Positions 8,212 through 14,647 of a DNA stretch of 23,994 nt are shown here, in pieces. The translations under genes were made by a program, and so were the position numbers. Position 1 is the first letter of the stretch; each line of letters begins with the position of its first letter. The DNA comes from Merdiplasma sp905207905. Its GTDB lineage: Bacteria > Bacillota > Clostridia > Lachnospirales > Lachnospiraceae. Below the pieces are notes generated by a model, which ran no database searches, had not been told where the DNA came from, and saw nothing but the letters and a program-made list of their open reading frames with translations. Location of the stretch: NCBI GenBank assembly GCA_902475025.1, contig CABRXX010000036.1, positions 1 through 23,994 on the forward strand. Direction: 5' to 3'.

Positions 8212-9288
8212 TTACTCATTTTCATTCATCTTCGCCAGCTTGGCTGCCTGGTCGGCTGCGATACAGCTGTCGATGATCTCCTGAATATCACCATTTAAGA
8301 TCTTGTCCAACCGGTACAGGGTCAGATTGATCCGGTGATCCGTCACCCGTCCCTGTGGAAAATTGTAAGTGCGGATCTTCTCCGAACGGTCTCCTGTTCC
8401 GATCTGGCTTCTGCGCAGCTCCGCCTCCGCATCGTGAGCCTTCTGCTGCTCAATGTCATACAGCTTAGCCCTCAGCAGAGCAAAGGCTTTCGCCTTGTTC
8501 TGGAGCTGAGACTTCTCTGTCTGGCTGTACACCACAATTCCCGTGGGATAGTGGGTGAGACGCACCGCAGAGTCTGTGGTGTTGACACACTGTCCGCCGT
8601 TTCCGGAAGCGCGCATCACATCAATGCGGATGTCCTTGTCATCAATCACCACATCCACCTCTTCCACCTCCGGCATCACCGCCACTGTGGCTGTAGAGGT
8701 GTGGATTCTTCCGCCGGACTCCGTTTCCGGTACACGCTGTACCCGATGAACCCCAGATTCATATTTCAGCTTGGAATATGCTCCCGCTCCTGTAATCATA
8801 AAGCTCACATACTTCATGCCTCCGATTCCGATCTCCTCCACGTCCATGGTCTCCACCCGCCATCTCTGGCTCTCGGCATAGTGGACATACATACGATAAA
8901 GCTCTGCTGCAAACAAAGCCGCCTCATCTCCGCCAGCGCCGGAACGGATCTCCACAATCACGTTTTTATCGTCATTGGGATCCTTGGGCAAAAGCAGCAC
9001 TTTCAGCTCCTGCTCCAGCTCCTCGCTGCGCTTTTTGGCGTCGCTTAGCTCTTCCTTTAACATTTCCCGCATCTCTTCATCGTTTTCACTTTCCAGCAAA
9101 GAAAGACTGTCTGCAATCGTCTCCTGACAGGATTTGTACTCCCGGTACGCATCTGCAATGGGCTGCAGGTCGCTCTGCTCCTTCATCAATTTCTGAAAGC
9201 GCGCCGGATCGGCGGTGATGGAAGGCTCATTGAGCATATTTAAAATTTCCTCCAGATGGATCAGAAGATCCTCCAATTTATCAAACAT
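8212..9288 (-). CDS. prfA: Peptide chain release factor 1
   Basis: A 358-residue class I release factor that recognises UAA/UAG. The codon-reading tripeptide of the RF1 PxT class is PET (187-189) in HRVQRVPETESGGRIHTS; RF2 would have SPF. The peptidyl-hydrolysis motif GGQ is at 231-233 in ASGNGGQCVNTTDS. The residue after GGQ is Cys, where E. coli RF1 has His. The coiled N-terminal domain (about 1-100) and the GAGGDEA segment (117-123) are intact and the length is normal. GGAGG lies 6 nt before the ATG. It follows prmC by 12 bp, the usual pairing, because PrmC methylates the GGQ glutamine of RF1. Confidence 0.97.
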   Translation of the reverse strand: MFDKLEDLLIHLEEILNMLNEPSITADPARFQKLMKEQSDLQPIADAYREYKSCQETIADSLSLLESENDEEMREMLKEELSDAKKRSEELEQELKVLLLPKDPNDDKNVIVEIRSGAGGDEAALFAAELYRMYVHYAESQRWRVETMDVEEIGIGGMKYVSFMITGAGAYSKLKYESGVHRVQRVPETESGGRIHTSTATVAVMPEVEEVDVVIDDKDIRIDVMRASGNGGQCVNTTDSAVRLTHYPTGIVVYSQTEKSQLQNKAKAFALLRAKLYDIEQQKAHDAEAELRRSQIGTGDRSEKIRTYNFPQGRVTDHRINLTLYRLDKILNGDIQEIIDSCIAADQAAKLAKMNENE

Positions 9289-9300
9289 TTTCGTCCTCCA

Positions 9301-10167
9301 TTATTCTTTCCGTCTGCGGCCAGTTACCACCCGGTCCAGGCCTGCCAGATCCTGTATCACTCTAATTTCTGTAAAATCTTTCTCCATCATGGCAGCTACC
9401 GCCTGCCCCTGATCATAGCCAATCTCAAACATAAGCCACCCGGAAGGCTTCAGATAATCCAGACATTCTGCTACAATCCTTCTGTAAAAGCTCAGGCCAT
9501 CCGGCCCGCCGTCCAGGGCTTTTCTGGGATCGTGAAGCCGCACCTCCTCCTCCAGTTCCTCAATCACAGCTGCGGCGATGTAAGGAGGATTGGAGACAAT
9601 AAGATCCCATTGCAATTCTGCCAAACGTTCTTCATCTGCAGTCTTTTCCTGAAAACACCCAAACAGATTGCTTTCCAAAAATTCTGCCGATACCCCCAGG
9701 GCCGCTCCATTCTTCCGGGCCACCTCCAGCGCTTCGGCAGAAATGTCCAGCCCGATCCCCGAAAGACCTGGGCATAGCTTCAGCAGGCTGATCAAAATGC
9801 ACCCGGAACCAGTGCAAAGATCCAGCACACGCATCTTTGGTTTCAGCACCTTTAAGGCAGTCTCCACCAGAAGCTCCGTCTCCTGCCTTGGCACCAGCAC
9901 ATGTTCATTCACCTGAAAGGAAAACCCCATAAACTCCTGAACTCCTGTGATATGCTGGAGCGGAATGCGACTTCCTCGCTTTTCCAGCAGCCCCTGATAT
10001 CGGCTGACCTCCTCTTCCTGCATCGGATCCATCATCCCAAGCAGATACCGGGTCCGATCCAGCCCGCAGCTAAACTCCAACAGATACCAGGCATCCACTG
10101 ACGCATCTGGGATCCCTTTCTCTTCAAGATACTGTCTGCCGTATTCCAGCGCACTCCTGTATGTCAT
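9301..10167 (-). CDS. prmC: Release factor glutamine methyltransferase PrmC
   Basis: A 288-residue SAM-dependent N5-glutamine methyltransferase that modifies the glutamine of the GGQ motif in release factors. The N-terminal helical domain (about 1-75) is followed by PRQETELLVE (93-102), the SAM motif VLDLCTGSGCI (114-124), GLDIS (139-143) and the catalytic NPPY (193-196). All expected motifs are present and the length is normal. A GGAG site lies 4 nt before the ATG. The gene is 12 bp upstream of prfA, its substrate gene. A 115-bp gap separates it from the DUF1385 gene, with no clear terminator there. Confidence 0.96.
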   Translation of the reverse strand: MTYRSALEYGRQYLEEKGIPDASVDAWYLLEFSCGLDRTRYLLGMMDPMQEEEVSRYQGLLEKRGSRIPLQHITGVQEFMGFSFQVNEHVLVPRQETELLVETALKVLKPKMRVLDLCTGSGCILISLLKLCPGLSGIGLDISAEALEVARKNGAALGVSAEFLESNLFGCFQEKTADEERLAELQWDLIVSNPPYIAAAVIEELEEEVRLHDPRKALDGGPDGLSFYRRIVAECLDYLKPSGWLMFEIGYDQGQAVAAMMEKDFTEIRVIQDLAGLDRVVTGRRRKE

Positions 10168-10282
10168 AGCTCTCCATTCTCAACTTCTATAATATTTCCA
10201 AGGCTGACTGCCTGTAGGTTTCTAAACTTTCCTATGTCCTGGATCTTATGAGGATTTTATATTCCTATGTGCGCCGCTTCTC

Positions 10283-11389
10283 TTATGCGCTCTGGCTTTC
10301 TTTGTGATCCAACTCATAATGCGCGCCGAAATTTTCGTTTAAATAGCTTTTCCAGTCAAAAATAGCCTCCACAGAAGCGATTCCCACCTCGATCATAGTA
10401 TCATCCGGCTCCTTGGTCGTCAGCGCCTGAAGGCACAGCCCCGGTTTACTTAAAAGATTCACCAGTTTATTGTCATATCTGCCTGCCAGACGGATAAACT
10501 CATAAGATACCCCCGCAATCACAGGAAGCAAAAGAAGACGCACCACAATCCTCCAGACAGGAGAGTCGATTCGGATGAACAAAAAGAAGATCACACTGAC
10601 GATCATTACGATCAAAAGAAAACTGGTTCCACAGCGCTTATGTTCTTTGGAACTTTTCCGAACATTCTCCACGTTCAGCTCCAGCCCGTGCTCAATACAG
10701 TTGATGCACTTATGCTCCGCGCCATGGTACATAAAAGTTCGCTGAATCTCCTTCATTCTGGAGATCAAAAGAAGATAGCCCATAAAAATGGCCATGCGCA
10801 GCACTGCCTCTGCGATGGAGATCAGAGTCTCTGAAGCAGTGAGGTATCGAAGCCCTCTGGAAAGAAAATAAGGCAGCAGTATAAATAACGCCACAGAAAG
10901 GATAATAGAAAACGCAACGGTAAATCCCATGAGCACCCCATTATCCTCTTTTTTGTCCTCCAGAGCAGTATCCGCCCTCCCGCGGATCTCCAGCCGCTCC
11001 AGTTCCTTCCTGGCAGACTCTTCCACCTTTTTCAGCACGTCTCTGGCTTCCTCCGCCTTTCCCTGCTTTTCCAGACGTTCCGCCTTTTTTCTTGCTTTCT
11101 TTTCTTCCTTGTCCAGCCGCTCCTTTACTTCCTCCTCTGACTCCTCTGCAAAAAAGTCCGCGGAGAACATCAGCGTCTTCATCCCAAGAACCAGAGAATC
11201 TACAAAATTAAATACTCCCCGCACAATGGGGATTCTCTGAATCTTCTTACTGGGAATCATACCCCGGTACTGGTCCGTCTTGACCACAATCTCCTGGTCT
11301 GCTGTGCGGACAGCCACTGCATAATTCTCGCCGTTGCGCATCATGACGCCTTCCATGACAGCCTGTCCGCCTATATTGGAATATTTCAT
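10283..11389 (-). CDS. DUF1385 integral membrane protein (YqhQ-like)
   Basis: A 368-residue membrane protein of the DUF1385 family. The hallmark start IGGQAVMEGVMMRNGEN (about 5-21) is present, as are YHGAEHKCINCIEHG and a CGTSFLLIVMIVS segment. Four hydrophobic segments lie at roughly 155-178, 188-210, 250-270 and 275-295. Between the N-terminal part and the first helix is a long, highly charged coiled-coil-like stretch of alternating E, K and R (about 80-145), longer than I expect for B. subtilis YqhQ. Function is unknown; the family often sits beside rpmE and prfA/prmC in Firmicutes. A GTG at 11398 is in frame, but AGGTGA is better placed as the ribosome site for the ATG at 11389. Confidence 0.88.
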   Translation of the reverse strand: MKYSNIGGQAVMEGVMMRNGENYAVAVRTADQEIVVKTDQYRGMIPSKKIQRIPIVRGVFNFVDSLVLGMKTLMFSADFFAEESEEEVKERLDKEEKKARKKAERLEKQGKAEEARDVLKKVEESARKELERLEIRGRADTALEDKKEDNGVLMGFTVAFSIILSVALFILLPYFLSRGLRYLTASETLISIAEAVLRMAIFMGYLLLISRMKEIQRTFMYHGAEHKCINCIEHGLELNVENVRKSSKEHKRCGTSFLLIVMIVSVIFFLFIRIDSPVWRIVVRLLLLPVIAGVSYEFIRLAGRYDNKLVNLLSKPGLCLQALTTKEPDDTMIEVGIASVEAIFDWKSYLNENFGAHYELDHKESQSA

Positions 11390-11410
11390 ATTTTTCACCT
11401 GATACTTTAA

Positions 11411-11445
11411 TTTAAAAACAGGTTGAGATTTCGCAACCTCAACCT
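11411..11445 (-). terminator. Rho-independent terminator after rpmE
   Basis: 8-bp arms AGGTTGAG (11438-11445 read on minus) and CTCAACCT (11420-11427) with a 10-nt loop, followed on the minus strand by GTTTTTAAATT. It starts about 13 bp after the rpmE stop and ends only about 22 bp before the DUF1385 start codon. Confidence 0.85.
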
Positions 11446-11458
11446 TATCTTTACCATA

Positions 11459-11665
11459 CTATTTAGCTTCGATACCGTACTTCTTATTGAACTTATCAAT
11501 ACGTCCACGTGCTGCAGCAGTCTTCTGCTGACCAGTATAGAATGAATGGCACTTGGAGCAAACCTCCACGTGGATCTCCTTCTTTGTGGATCCTGTCACA
11601 AACGTGTTTCCACAGTTACAGGTAACGGTTGTCTGATAATAATTCGGATGGATTCCCTCTCTCAT
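11459..11665 (-). CDS. rpmE: 50S ribosomal protein bL31, zinc-binding form
   Basis: A 68-residue large-subunit ribosomal protein that helps bridge the 50S and 30S subunits. The sequence MREGIHPNYYQTTVTCNCGN has Cys16 and Cys18, and Cys36 and Cys39 form the CSKC pair, so all four zinc ligands of the C+ form are present. The tail KFNKKYG is typical. An in-frame TTG at 11728 would add 21 residues, but the ATG at 11665 has GAGGTGA about 7 nt upstream and begins the conserved sequence. It has its own strong promoter at 11877-11905 and its own terminator, so it is largely a single-gene unit. Confidence 0.97.
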   Translation of the reverse strand: MREGIHPNYYQTTVTCNCGNTFVTGSTKKEIHVEVCSKCHSFYTGQQKTAAARGRIDKFNKKYGIEAK

Positions 11666-11870
11666 GATTTTCACCTCGCTATATTTTATCGTGAACTGCT
11701 TACGGCTCTGCCGTCCATTTCCGGCCAATACCGCTCAAGTGTTACCGCGGTAAGATATCCCGGACTATCCCTGCAAGTCCCTGCAGTTAAGCTGTGCAGC
11801 AAAGTATCTCAGATAAAATTTCTTCTTTCTGCAAAAACCGCCCCTTCATAGGGTTCATTCCAGAAACAGC
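11666..11870 (-). promoter_or_regulatory. Long hairpin-rich 5' leader of rpmE
   Basis: The distance from the predicted start site (near 11870) to the rpmE ATG is about 205 nt. On the minus strand it contains several possible stems: ACGGC-aga-GCCGT, TACCGC with GCGGTA 12 nt apart, GGACT with AGTCC, CCCT-atga-AGGG, and the 12-bp palindrome TTACCGCGGTAA (11742-11753). Ribosomal-protein leaders, including L31 leaders in Firmicutes, are known regulators by feedback; a match to that class is my inference, not a search result. Confidence 0.5.
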
Positions 11871-11876
11871 GTCTGA

Positions 11877-11905
11877 ATTATATCATATCAGCTCCGAAAA
11901 TGCAA
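11877..11905 (-). promoter_or_regulatory. Sigma-A type promoter of rpmE
   Basis: On the minus strand, -35 TTGCAT (11900-11905) and a perfect -10 TATAAT (11877-11882) are separated by exactly 17 bp (11883-11899). The predicted transcript starts near 11870. Confidence 0.82.
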
Positions 11906-11909
11906 GAGC

Positions 11910-11959
11910 TGACAAAAATTTCTTTGCTTTCTCATGATAAAAATTTCTTCGCTTTCTCC
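11910..11959. repeat. 25-bp tandem duplication upstream of rpmE promoter
   Basis: Two adjacent 25-bp copies (11910-11934 and 11935-11959) differ at three positions; each contains AAAAATTTCTT followed by GCTTTCTC. They are followed by three TGGCTGA motifs at 11960, 11968 and 11978. The 11666-12079 gap between rpmE and rho otherwise contains the rpmE leader and promoter and the 12019-12051 hairpin. Confidence 0.75.
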
Positions 11960-12018
11960 TGGCTGATTGGCTGATCTTGGCTGAACTTCTCGTAGTTAAA
12001 CGCTTGATTGGTTCTTGG

Positions 12019-12051
12019 TTGAGTTTCAAACCAGTTTAAACTCAAATTTTT
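12019..12051 (+). terminator. Terminator-like hairpin on the plus strand between rho and rpmE
   Basis: Arms TTGAGTTT (12019-12026) and AAACTCAA (12038-12045) pair perfectly, with further pairing inside. On the plus strand it is followed by ATTTTTAT (T5 at 12047-12051). No plus-strand gene ends here. On the minus strand, where rho ends at 12080, there is no T-tract after it. Confidence 0.4.
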
Positions 12052-12079
12052 ATGACTTTGCACATAGCTGAGCTGTGAT

Positions 12080-13867
12080 CTAAATGAAACGCTGTCTGCG
12101 AACCTTCGCCACCAGTTCCCGGTTATCCCGGGTATGGACAAACATATTCAGAATATTTTCTACCGCCTCGTCACCCTTCATACCGTTTAGAGCCTTGCGC
12201 ATAATATAGACAGCATCCAGTTCTTCAGCATCCAGCAAAAGATCTTCTCTTCTGGTGCTGGACTTTTGAATATCAATGGCAGGGAAAATCCTCTTTTCCG
12301 ACAATTTCCGGTCAAGAACCAGCTCCATATTTCCAGTTCCCTTAAATTCCTCATACACCACGTCATCCATCTTGCTTCCAGTATCCACCAGCGCTGTGGC
12401 CAGTATGGTAAGGCTTCCTCCCTCCCGCATATTCCTGGCTGCGCCGAAAATCCGCTTAGGCATGTGGAGCGCTGCCGGATCAAGGCCTCCGGAAAGAGTA
12501 CGTCCGCTGGCTGGAACGATCAGATTGTAGGCCCTGGCCAGCCTGGTAATGGAATCCAGCAGGATGGTCACATCCTTCTTATGCTCTACAAGACGCTTGG
12601 CCCGCTCAATCCCCATCTCTGATACTCGTTTATGGTGCTCCGGAAGCTCATCAAAGGTGGAGTAAATCACCTCTACATTGTCTCCCACAATAGCCTCCCG
12701 GATATCTGTCACTTCCTCCGGCCGCTCATCGATCAGAAGGATAATCAGATGCATATTGGGATCATTCTTTAAAATGGACTTTGCGATCTCCTTTAGCAGG
12801 GTGGTCTTACCTGCCTTTGGGGGAGATACAATCATCCCTCTCTGGCCTTTTCCTATGGGTGAGATCAAATCCACCACCCGCATGGCCACATCTTTAGGAC
12901 CCCGCTCCATCCGCAGCCGCTCATTGGGAAATACTGGAGTCATATCCTCAAAATTGTATCGCCTGGATGCTTCCGCGGGAGTAAAATCATTGATGGTCTT
13001 TAAATATAAAAGGGCGCTGAATTTCTCCTGCTGGGCCTTGATCCTGGTATTCCCTGAAATAATATCTCCGGTCTTTAAACCAAAACGCCGAATCTGAGAG
13101 GGGGACACATAGACATCATTCTCTCCTGGCAGATAGTTGTCGCTTCGGATAAAACCATAGCCGTCCGGCATCACTTCCAGGATTCCGCTGACCTCGATTC
13201 CGCTGTCCAGCTGCGCCAGCTCCATAGGCGGCTTATCGTTTGGATTCTCCCGAACGGTGTCTCTGAAGTTCTCCCTCTGATTCTCCCGGCCGTTATACCG
13301 GGGTGCTTCTCCTGCGTTTTCTCGGCTGTTATACCGGGAGCTTTCTCCTGTGTTTTCCCGACTGTTATACCGGGAGCCTTCTCCTGCGCTTTCCCGGCTG
13401 TTATACCGGGAGCCTTCTCCTGCGCTTTCCCGGCTGTTATACCGGGGCGTTTCCCCGGCATTCTCCCGGTTTCCGTAAGAGGTATAGCTTCTCCGCTCTC
13501 TCACCTCTTTGCTGTCCCGATAATCCTGTCTGGTAGTCTCACGCTTTTCTTCCGGTTCCTCCTTTTTCCCATCAAAAAAAGTATCCCCGTTTTCCTTTCC
13601 ATAATTTTCCCGCTTCGAGCCCGCCTCAGTCCGCTGCTTCCAGGAACTGCTTCCCCTCTGCTCTCCTGTATCGGCCTCCGCCGCCTCTTTTCCTGTCTGA
13701 AAGCCCTGGGCACCGGCTTCTTCCCTCTCCTTTGCCTCTCTGGCATCCGCAGCCAGCATTGCCTCCACTACTTCACTTTTTTTCATAGCAGACACAGCTT
13801 TGATGCCCCTGGCCTTTGCCAGATTCTTCAATGCTGCTGCTGATAATGACTCATATTTTTCTCTCAT
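12080..13867 (-). CDS. rho: Transcription termination factor Rho with large repetitive N-terminal insert
   Basis: The protein is 595 residues; E. coli Rho has 419. Residues 1-45 are the Rho N-terminal helical domain (MREKYESLSAAALKNLAKAR). Residues about 46-215 are a low-complexity, charged R/E/G/N/S-rich insert with five 12-residue repeats (134-193). The RNA-binding cold-shock-like domain follows (GYGFIRSDNYLPGENDVYV, 236-254), then the hexameric ATPase: Walker A PPKAGKTT (349-356), Walker B IILLIDE (375-381), Q-loop TLSGGLDP (457-464). Rho ends untranslated or non-coding transcripts. An in-frame ATG at 13954 with AAAAGGA before it would add 29 residues. I chose 13867 because conserved sequence starts there and it has GAGGTG just upstream. 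Confidence 0.95.
   Translation of the reverse strand: MREKYESLSAAALKNLAKARGIKAVSAMKKSEVVEAMLAADAREAKEREEAGAQGFQTGKEAAEADTGEQRGSSSWKQRTEAGSKRENYGKENGDTFFDGKKEEPEEKRETTRQDYRDSKEVRERRSYTSYGNRENAGETPRYNSRESAGEGSRYNSRESAGEGSRYNSRENTGESSRYNSRENAGEAPRYNGRENQRENFRDTVRENPNDKPPMELAQLDSGIEVSGILEVMPDGYGFIRSDNYLPGENDVYVSPSQIRRFGLKTGDIISGNTRIKAQQEKFSALLYLKTINDFTPAEASRRYNFEDMTPVFPNERLRMERGPKDVAMRVVDLISPIGKGQRGMIVSPPKAGKTTLLKEIAKSILKNDPNMHLIILLIDERPEEVTDIREAIVGDNVEVIYSTFDELPEHHKRVSEMGIERAKRLVEHKKDVTILLDSITRLARAYNLIVPASGRTLSGGLDPAALHMPKRIFGAARNMREGGSLTILATALVDTGSKMDDVVYEEFKGTGNMELVLDRKLSEKRIFPAIDIQKSSTRREDLLLDAEELDAVYIMRKALNGMKGDEAVENILNMFVHTRDNRELVAKVRRQRFI
13289..13468. repeat. 36-bp tandem repeat (5 copies) inside rho
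   Basis: The marker gttatacc recurs at 13292, 13328, 13364, 13400 and 13436, exactly 36 bp apart. Translated, each copy is a 12-residue unit of the form RE(N/S)(A/T)GExxRYN(S/G), covering rho residues 134-193. The length is a multiple of three, so copy-number changes keep the frame. Confidence 0.93.
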
Positions 13868-13949
13868 ATACACCTCGTCTGTCTCATTTTTCTGTCTGTT
13901 AAGGGGAATAATTGTCAGAAATGACTTGATTGATTTATCTATCTGATTT

Positions 13950-13978
13950 AGCATATCATATCCTTTTCAAAAAAGAAA
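13950..13978 (-). promoter_or_regulatory. Possible rho promoter
   Basis: On the minus strand TTTCTT (13973-13978) and TATGCT (13950-13955) are 17 bp apart. Both boxes are imperfect. If used, the transcript would start near 13943, after the upstream in-frame ATG at 13954, which supports the 13867 start for rho. Confidence 0.35.
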
Positions 13979-13998
13979 GGGCTTTTTCATTTATTTCC

Positions 13999-14025
13999 AA
14001 AAAGAAGTCTGCACGCAGACTTCTT
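13999..14025 (-). terminator. Strong terminator between TIGR04086-like gene and rho
   Basis: Perfect 9-bp arms AAGAAGTCT (14017-14025 on minus) and AGACTTCTT (14002-14010) surround a 6-nt loop that can add two more pairs. On the minus strand this is followed by TTTGG, giving five T with the end of the stem. It would end the upstream small membrane-protein transcript. Confidence 0.75.
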
Positions 14026-14028
14026 CGC

Positions 14029-14122
14029 CTGCGGCGGGTCGCTTCGGTGACATCTTCCGCCGCAGTGCGATCCTGCGGAGTTTTTTTGTTTCATAGGAAG
14101 GAATTTCCTACGAAACAAAAAA
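14029..14122. repeat. Two-stem repeat, copy 2, with extra GC-rich inverted repeat
   Basis: The palindrome (left arm 14083-14099, loop ggaat 14100-14104, right arm 14105-14121) matches copy 1 except one base (C at 14111). Next to it CCGCAG (14060-14065) and CTGCGG (14073-14078) form a small stem around tgcgatc. CTGCGGCGG (14029-14037) can pair instead with CCGCCGCAG (14057-14065), so two stems compete for the same arm. Together with the terminator at 13999-14025 this fills most of the gap before rho. Confidence 0.75.
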
Positions 14123-14482
14123 TCCGGCGATCATTCCCCCCGCCATACCGGAAATGGCGCAGACGCAAAATCTGCCCAACAGTTCCCCCGGTTCCTGTGC
14201 CGGAGTCCCTCCGGCCGCCAGGGCTGCCATAATCAGCAGAAAAAAGTACAAACTTCCGTAGGCAAAACCCCTTAAAAACTTTTTCCGTTCCCCTGCTCTG
14301 CCTGCCGCCAGCCCCCCAAAAAAGCAAGCCAGGCCGTAAACCCACCAAATGCCAAGCCGCGCCTGCTCCATCCCCCACTCCATCTTCAGCATAAGAAAAG
14401 AGAGCAGCAAAATAGCAGCCCCGGTCACTGCCGCCTGTACGATCAGCGGTTTTACAAACACCCATATCCTCTTTTTATCCAT
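14108..14482 (-). CDS. Small four-helix membrane protein (TIGR04086-like)
   Basis: A 124-residue protein with four hydrophobic segments (about residues 8-31, 42-57, 71-88 and 103-122), which resembles the TIGR04086 family of unknown function in Firmicutes. The start is the ATG at 14482, preceded by GGGGGAAA; the in-frame TTG at 14494 overlaps that ribosome site and is rejected. The last codons and the TAG stop lie inside the 14083-14121 palindromic repeat, so the C-terminus FFVS is partly encoded by repeat sequence. It is divergent from the CNNM gene at 14648 and ends upstream of a strong terminator. Family confidence is moderate. Confidence 0.7.
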   Translation of the reverse strand: MDKKRIWVFVKPLIVQAAVTGAAILLLSFLMLKMEWGMEQARLGIWWVYGLACFFGGLAAGRAGERKKFLRGFAYGSLYFFLLIMAALAAGGTPAQEPGELLGRFCVCAISGMAGGMIAGFFVS

Positions 14483-14531
14483 AATTTCCCCCAAAATTTC
14501 TAATATTTCTATGAAAATATATGTCCTCCCA

Positions 14532-14560
14532 TTGCTTTTATTCCTAAAATATTGTATTCT
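14532..14560 (+). promoter_or_regulatory. Possible promoter of the CNNM/CorC gene
   Basis: TTGCTT (14532-14537) and TATTCT (14555-14560) are 17 bp apart on the plus strand in the AT-rich divergent gap 14483-14647. The boxes are imperfect, and other AT-rich placements are possible. Confidence 0.35.
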
Positions 14561-14647
14561 TAGAAATTATAGTATGGTTGCAGCTACAAATTTTTTGTGT
14601 CTGGAACCGTCAAAAATAAAAATACTTTTTAAAGGAGTTGGTTTTCT

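Noticed and set aside
8227..8300. Cys after the GGQ motif of RF1 as a defect
   Set aside because: The GGQ itself and the surrounding loop are intact, and the next position varies between lineages, so this is not evidence of lost function.
13289..13468. Possible CRISPR array (regular 36-bp period)
   Set aside because: The repeat units are contiguous without unique spacers and translate in frame as part of Rho.
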